From JBKBYG01 sp046313435 (GTDB lineage Bacteria; Pseudomonadota; Alphaproteobacteria; Rickettsiales; Arcanibacteraceae), in the NCBI GenBank assembly GCA_046313435.1, contig JBKBYG010000006.1, forward strand, positions 1-64,000: a DNA stretch of 64,000 bases, read 5' to 3'. Shown here piece after piece: positions 62,596-64,000 of this stretch (positions within the stretch are counted from its first letter, which is position 1; every line of letters begins with the position of its first letter). The notes beneath the pieces were generated by a model, which was given only the letters and a program-made list of their open reading frames with translations, had not been told where the DNA came from and searched no databases. Both the position numbers and the translations under genes were made by a program.

Positions 62596-64000
62596 ATGGA
62601 TGAATTAATTGTTGATTTTCTAACTGAGACTAATGAAGGGTTGCAAACCTTAGACTTAGAGCTAATAAAACTTGAAAAAGAGCCTAATAATCAAGAAATT
62701 TTAGGTGGCATTTTTCGTGTAATGCATACTATCAAAGGAACATGTGGCTTCTTAGGACTACCAAGATTGGAGTCAGTGGCCCATGGAGGAGAAAATGTAC
62801 TCGGCAAAATTCGTGATCAAAAAATTAATGCAACTCCAGAAATTATTTCTTTAATATTAAAAGCTATAGATAAGATTAAATATATTATAAATTCTCTTCA
62901 GAATGAAGGGAAGGAGCCAGAAGGAAATGATGCAAAACTAATTGAGTTGCTAAATCATGCTGCTGAATTTGGGATTGTAGAAATGAGTAATGTAGAAGCT
63001 ATTTCTAAAGATAACCAAAATAATATTGATAATCAATCTGTTGTTCCTACTGAAACAATATCTGATATCACCGTGCCTACAATGCCTAAAGAAGGTGAAG
63101 AGCCAGAGGGATTTAACGTGGAAACGGTTTCTGAAATCCCACAAAATATTCAGGCTAAAGATGGTGACAAAAATATTGTTGAAGAAATTAAAGCTGAAGA
63201 AGAACATAATAATGCAAAGGATGAAAAATCAGAAGGTGACTTAAAATCTAATTCTAAGTCAAAGGATAATAAACATTCAATGCAAAGTATTCGTGTGAAT
63301 GTAGATGTGCTTGAAGGTTTAATGCAAATGGTAAGCGAGCTTGTGCTTACAAGGAATCAATTATTACAGCTCGCAAGATCTGAAAAGGAAAGCTCTTTTA
63401 CTTCGCCTGTGCAAAGGCTGAGTTATATTACTTCAGAGCTGCAGGAGCGTGTAATGAAGACTAGGATGCAGCCTATCAGTAGTGCATGGGGACAATTTCC
63501 AAGGTTAATTCGAGATTTAAGTTTAGAATTGAATAAAAAGATTGAACTTAAAATGGTTGGTGAAGAAACTGAGTTAGATAGGCAGCTAATTGAATCAATT
63601 AAAGATCCTCTAACACATATGGTAAGAAACTCTGTAGATCATGGACTTGAAAAACCAGAAGATAGAAGGAAAGCTTTTAAATCTGAAATCGGAACAATAA
63701 CACTTAAAGCTTATCATCAAGGTGGGCATATTATCATCGAAGTTTCGGATGATGGACGAGGAATCAATTTAGAAAGAGTAAAGCAAAAAGCAATTGAAAA
63801 TGGCCTAGCAACAGAAAGCGATCTTGAAAAGATGACTGACCAGCAAATAATGCAATTTATTTTTAAAGCTGGATTTTCTACTGCCGAAAAAGTTACTTCG
63901 ATTTCTGGAAGAGGTGTAGGCATGGATGTTGTTAAAACTAATATTGAAAAAATTAGTGGTACAATTGAAATGAGATCAGAATCAGGAAAAGGATCAAATT
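62596..64000 (+). CDS. cheA: Chemotaxis histidine kinase CheA (5' part, runs off the window)
   Basis: The 468 visible codons start MDELIVDFLTETNEGLQ. P1 has His44 in VMHTIKGTCGFLGL, the phosphorylation site. No P2 domain is obvious; a charged linker with many Glu and Lys (about 135-235) precedes P3 dimerisation (MQSIRVNVDVLEGLMQMVSE) and the P4 kinase core: N box HMVRNSVDHGLE, G1 DDGRGIN, G2 GRGVGMDVV. P5 and the stop codon lie beyond 64000. It follows chpT directly. It should take input from the receptors at 28-31 kb and 44.5-46.6 kb. Confidence 0.95.
   Translation, partial: MDELIVDFLTETNEGLQTLDLELIKLEKEPNNQEILGGIFRVMHTIKGTCGFLGLPRLESVAHGGENVLGKIRDQKINATPEIISLILKAIDKIKYIINSLQNEGKEPEGNDAKLIELLNHAAEFGIVEMSNVEAISKDNQNNIDNQSVVPTETISDITVPTMPKEGEEPEGFNVETVSEIPQNIQAKDGDKNIVEEIKAEEEHNNAKDEKSEGDLKSNSKSKDNKHSMQSIRVNVDVLEGLMQMVSELVLTRNQLLQLARSEKESSFTSPVQRLSYITSELQERVMKTRMQPISSAWGQFPRLIRDLSLELNKKIELKMVGEETELDRQLIESIKDPLTHMVRNSVDHGLEKPEDRRKAFKSEIGTITLKAYHQGGHIIIEVSDDGRGINLERVKQKAIENGLATESDLEKMTDQQIMQFIFKAGFSTAEKVTSISGRGVGMDVVKTNIEKISGTIEMRSESGKGSN

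Noticed and set aside
62950..63923. Reverse-strand frames of 68-85 codons opposite cheA
   Set aside because: cheA is unmistakable on the forward strand across this span, so these are shadows.

Overview
The window is AT-rich DNA from an alphaproteobacterium that is almost certainly a member of the Rickettsiales. The pointers are an ATP/ADP translocase of the Tlc type (58042-59556, the family that intracellular energy parasites use to import host ATP), six ankyrin-repeat or ankyrin-like genes scattered singly, several large low-complexity orphan proteins of the kind predicted as effectors, and decaying genes. Unlike classical Rickettsia it also carries flagellar genes (fliF-fliG-fliH-fliN), a cheA, three chemoreceptors and a chpT. 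That combination suggests a motile Midichloria/Jidaibacter-like lineage; this placement is inference and no species can be named from the sequence alone.

Layout. 0-8.2 kb: a reverse-strand nusB-ribH-mutL cluster, tRNA-Leu, the magnesium channel gene mgtE, an ankyrin-like gene and a BON-domain envelope protein with a clear promoter and terminator. 8.2-16.7 kb: orphan membrane and ankyrin genes, then a type II secretion / type IV pilus pair (ATPase plus inner-membrane platform) followed by a frameshifted pseudopilin, ccmB and a wrecked GNAT acetyltransferase. 16.9-21.3 kb: the flagellar MS-ring, switch and export genes, then a glycosyltransferase-like gene. 21.6-28 kb: ffh, a second pseudopilin, an XRE-PAS regulator, a large orphan protein and dusB. 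28-37 kb: two near-twin soluble PAS-PAS chemoreceptors, ankyrin genes, a PAP2 phosphatase plus racemase-like pair, a LysR regulator divergent from a VOC protein, and apaG. 37-43 kb: an orphan winged-helix regulator, an MBL-fold hydrolase, tRNA-Arg, rhodanese, dnaA and dnaN. 43-51 kb: a low-complexity orphan, a double-Cache chemoreceptor, a third pseudopilin next to a palindromic repeat and another tRNA-Arg, a J-domain protein with a recent internal duplication, and a glutamine-synthetase-like protein lacking its N-terminal domain. 51-58 kb: cold-shock gene, a pentapeptide-repeat giant, asd, and an overlapping dTDP-rhamnose operon (rfbB-A-D-C). 58-64 kb: tlc, a cluster of palindromic repeats, tRNA-Pro, a fourth pseudopilin, a tRNA remnant, an orphan glycine-zipper protein, chpT and the 5' part of cheA.

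How it works together. The flagellar genes, chemoreceptors, CheA and ChpT imply a regulated motile stage, while Tlc and the ankyrin/orphan proteins imply an intracellular, host-dependent stage. The four dispersed pseudopilins share unusual motifs and probably work with the secretion ATPase and platform at 10.5-13.5 kb; two of the four sit beside tRNA genes and palindromic repeats, and one lies between an intact tRNA-Pro and a degenerate copy of its 3' half. This pseudopilin/tRNA/repeat association, a possible structured RNA at 50984-51132, and catalytic-residue losses in the RibH-like, racemase-like and glutamine-synthetase-like proteins are the items most worth following up.
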